Shown piece after piece: positions 62,607-64,000 of a stretch of DNA of 64,000 nucleotides. Under the pieces are notes generated by a model, which was given only the letters and a program-made list of their open reading frames with translations, did no database searches and was not told the DNA's origin. This DNA is from Mitsuaria chitosanitabida ATCC BAA-476 = NBRC 102408 (GTDB lineage: Bacteria; Pseudomonadota; Gammaproteobacteria; Burkholderiales; Burkholderiaceae_C). A program made the translations under genes and the position numbers. Within the stretch, counting starts at the first letter, position 1, and every line of letters begins with the position of its first letter. The stretch lies in NCBI RefSeq assembly GCF_001598255.1, contig NZ_BCYP01000021.1, forward strand, positions 1 through 64,000, in the 5' to 3' direction.

Positions 62607-62640
62607 GGGCCGTCCCTCACGAGGGAACGGCCCTTATTCG
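62607..62640 (+). terminator. Rho-independent terminator after the TonB receptor
   Basis: GGGCCGTCCCTC (62607-62618) pairs with GAGGGAACGGCCC (62621-62633) with one bulged A, followed by TTATTCGTTCTT. It ends the receptor transcript, so the next gene needs its own promoter. Confidence 0.8.
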
Positions 62641-62651
62641 TTCTTGATTGG

Positions 62652-62719
62652 TTTGCATGGTCGGCTGCAAAGCAAAGCAGATCTTCTTGGTTCACTTGGA
62701 CGGTGCGCTTGCCTACATT
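62652..62719 (+). promoter_or_regulatory. promoter region of the second sulfate-binding protein
   Basis: Inverted pair TTTGCA (62652-62657) / TGCAAA (62666-62671) lies upstream of a weak promoter (-35 TTCACT, 17-base spacer, -10 TACATT near 62714). The arms echo CTTTGCAAAG before the TonB receptor. Confidence 0.45.
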
Positions 62720-62751
62720 GGGCGCTCCCTCAACCGAACGAGAAGATCCCT

Positions 62752-63774
62752 GTGAACGCTCTCCGCCGCACCGTCTCGCTGCTCGCCACCGCTGCCCTGC
62801 TCGGCGGCGCGATGATGCCCCTGGCCCATGCGCAGGGCTCGGTCACGCTGCTCAACGTGTCCTACGACCCGACGCGGGAGCTGTACCAGGACTTCAACAC
62901 CGCCTTCGCCAAGTCCTGGAAGGCCAAGACCGGCGAGACCGTCACGGTGAAGAACTCGCACGGCGGCTCGGGCAAGCAGGCGCGCTCGGTGATCGACGGC
63001 CTGGACGCGGACGTCGTCACGCTGGCGCTGGCCTACGACATCGACGCGCTGTACGACCACGGCAAGCTGGTCCCGTCGGACTGGCAGAAGCGTCTGCCCA
63101 ACAACGCCTCGCCCTACACCTCGACCATCGTGTTCCTGGTCCGCAAGGGCAACCCCAAGCACATCAACGACTGGCCGGACCTGGCCCGCAGCGGCGTGGA
63201 CGTGATCACGCCCAACCCGAAAACCTCGGGCGGCGCGCGCTGGAACTACCTGGCGGCCTGGGCCTATGCGCTCAAGCAGCCGGGCGGCAACGCGGACTCG
63301 GCCAAGGCCTTCGTCAAGCGCATCTACGGCAACACCAAGGTGCTGGACTCGGGCGCCCGCGGCGCGACCACGACCTTCGTCGAGCGCGGCATCGGCGACG
63401 TGCTGATCGCCTGGGAGAACGAGGCCTATCTGGCGGTGAAGGAGCTGGGTCCGGACAAGTTCCAGATCGTGACCCCGAGCCTGTCCATCCTGGCCGAGCC
63501 GCCGGTGTCGGTGGTCGACAAGACCGTGGACAAGAAGGGCACGCGCAAGGTCGCCCAGGCTTATCTCGAGTACCTGTACTCGCCGGAAGGCCAGGAGATC
63601 GCCGCGAAGAACTACTACCGTCCGCGTGACGCGAAGGTCGCGGCGAAGTACGCCAAGCAGTTCGCGCCGGTGAAGCTGGTGACCATCGACGAGGTCTTCG
63701 GCGGCTGGCGCAACGCGCAGAAGACGCACTTCGACGATGGCGGCGTCTTCGACCAGATCAGCGCCGCGCGCTGA
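62752..63774 (+). CDS. sbp: second sulfate ABC transporter substrate-binding protein (Sec signal)
   Basis: This 340-residue periplasmic protein has a GTG start and an ordinary Sec signal peptide ([22 protein letters not shown]). Mature parts parallel the copy at 52351: [47 protein letters not shown] and [14 protein letters not shown]. No permease or ATPase follows, so it probably feeds the CysTWA importer, perhaps with different ligand preference or regulation. Confidence 0.9.
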   Translation: MNALRRTVSLLATAALLGGAMMPLAHAQGSVTLLNVSYDPTRELYQDFNTAFAKSWKAKTGETVTVKNSHGGSGKQARSVIDGLDADVVTLALAYDIDALYDHGKLVPSDWQKRLPNNASPYTSTIVFLVRKGNPKHINDWPDLARSGVDVITPNPKTSGGARWNYLAAWAYALKQPGGNADSAKAFVKRIYGNTKVLDSGARGATTTFVERGIGDVLIAWENEAYLAVKELGPDKFQIVTPSLSILAEPPVSVVDKTVDKKGTRKVAQAYLEYLYSPEGQEIAAKNYYRPRDAKVAAKYAKQFAPVKLVTIDEVFGGWRNAQKTHFDDGGVFDQISAAR

Positions 63775-63874
63775 TCCCTTCTGATCTCTCCGATTTCCTG
63801 TTTGTCTCCTCGGTCGATCTCGGACGCCGCCTGCGCGGCGTCAAAGGCAACCTGACCGTTCGCTCTCGCGAGCA

Positions 63875-63909
63875 GCCCTGCCAGGCCAGTCCTGGCGGGG
63901 CATTTTTTT
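63875..63909 (+). terminator. strong Rho-independent terminator
   Basis: An 11-base stem GCCCTGCCAGG (63875-63885) / CCTGGCGGGGC (63891-63901), loop CCAGT, is followed by seven T bases. It ends the second sulfate-binding-protein transcript. Confidence 0.92.
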
Positions 63910-63928
63910 CGTCCGGAGGCGGGCGGCC

Positions 63929-64000
63929 TCAGCCGCAGCACTTGGCGCCGGCGCGGCCAGCGGTGCCGCACGTCGTCGCCACCGGAGGAGGCACGCCGTT
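63929..64000 (-). CDS. possible C-terminus of an unidentified cysteine-rich protein (partial)
   Basis: Reading leftward from the window edge, a frame without stops ends in TGA at 63929-63931. The last residues read ATTCGTAGRAGAKCCG, with three cysteines, like the tail of a small metal- or thiol-binding protein. The start lies outside the window and the family is not recognised. Confidence 0.35.
   Translation of the reverse strand, partial: NGVPPPVATTCGTAGRAGAKCCG

Overview
The window is a high-GC (roughly 70 %) bacterial chromosome segment. I infer a betaproteobacterium of the order Burkholderiales, in the Roseateles/Mitsuaria/Rubrivivax neighbourhood. The reasons are a sulfate-binding-protein-cysTWA-cysB cluster with a second CysB-type regulator, DUF2242 and BON lipoproteins, a short H-NS-type protein, and short palindromic repeats of the kind scattered in these genomes. 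I see no rRNA, tRNA, CRISPR array or complete insertion sequence. About 50 genes are tightly packed, and many are joined by ATGA or TGATG stop/start overlaps.

Layout. 0.1-3.2 kb: a membrane diguanylate cyclase, then an L,D-transpeptidase-like enzyme overlapping a secreted SH3b protein. 3.2-10.8 kb: a leftward operon (acyl-CoA ligase, acyl-CoA dehydrogenase, MFS carrier, alkylsulfatase) with a divergent LysR regulator that sits behind a large inverted-repeat element. 10.8-13.7 kb: a carboxymuconolactone-decarboxylase-family protein, a LysR regulator and D(-)-tartrate dehydratase. 13.7-16.8 kb: a low-GC island with one 807-residue SIR2-STAND protein, resembling the Avs5 class of antiphage defence proteins, behind a 630-base CTAG-rich non-coding leader. 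This is the most interesting locus. 16.8-22.4 kb: acetolactate synthase, an Lrp regulator, a chemoreceptor, a GntR regulator and an H-NS-like protein. 22.4-27.4 kb: an M13 peptidase lipoprotein, a universal stress protein and a phytase-like esterase lipoprotein.

27.5-34.3 kb is a probable envelope-stress module. A CHASE3 histidine kinase and a divergent NarL-type regulator are followed by a stand-alone receiver protein. They are flanked by two BON-domain genes and small genes, and the flanking promoters share a TGTAGGAC inverted-repeat operator. A low-GC two-gene cassette (GNAT-like protein plus 58-residue protein) follows. 34.3-42.1 kb holds housekeeping and transport-related genes: M3 peptidase, Gfo/Idh/MocA oxidoreductase, GNAT, GST-like protein, Bax-inhibitor-1-like protein and an NhaR-type regulator.

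42.1-63.9 kb is dominated by sulfur metabolism: a reverse transsulfuration operon (CBS plus cystathionine gamma-synthase/lyase), a taurine/sulfonate dioxygenase-ABC operon, a sulfate ABC operon ending in cysB, a second CysB-like regulator, a TonB receptor and a second sulfate-binding protein. Together with the alkylsulfatase near the left end, this suggests a strain equipped to scavenge sulfate, sulfonates and sulfate esters. A VapBC toxin-antitoxin pair and a GAF/receiver pair are interspersed.
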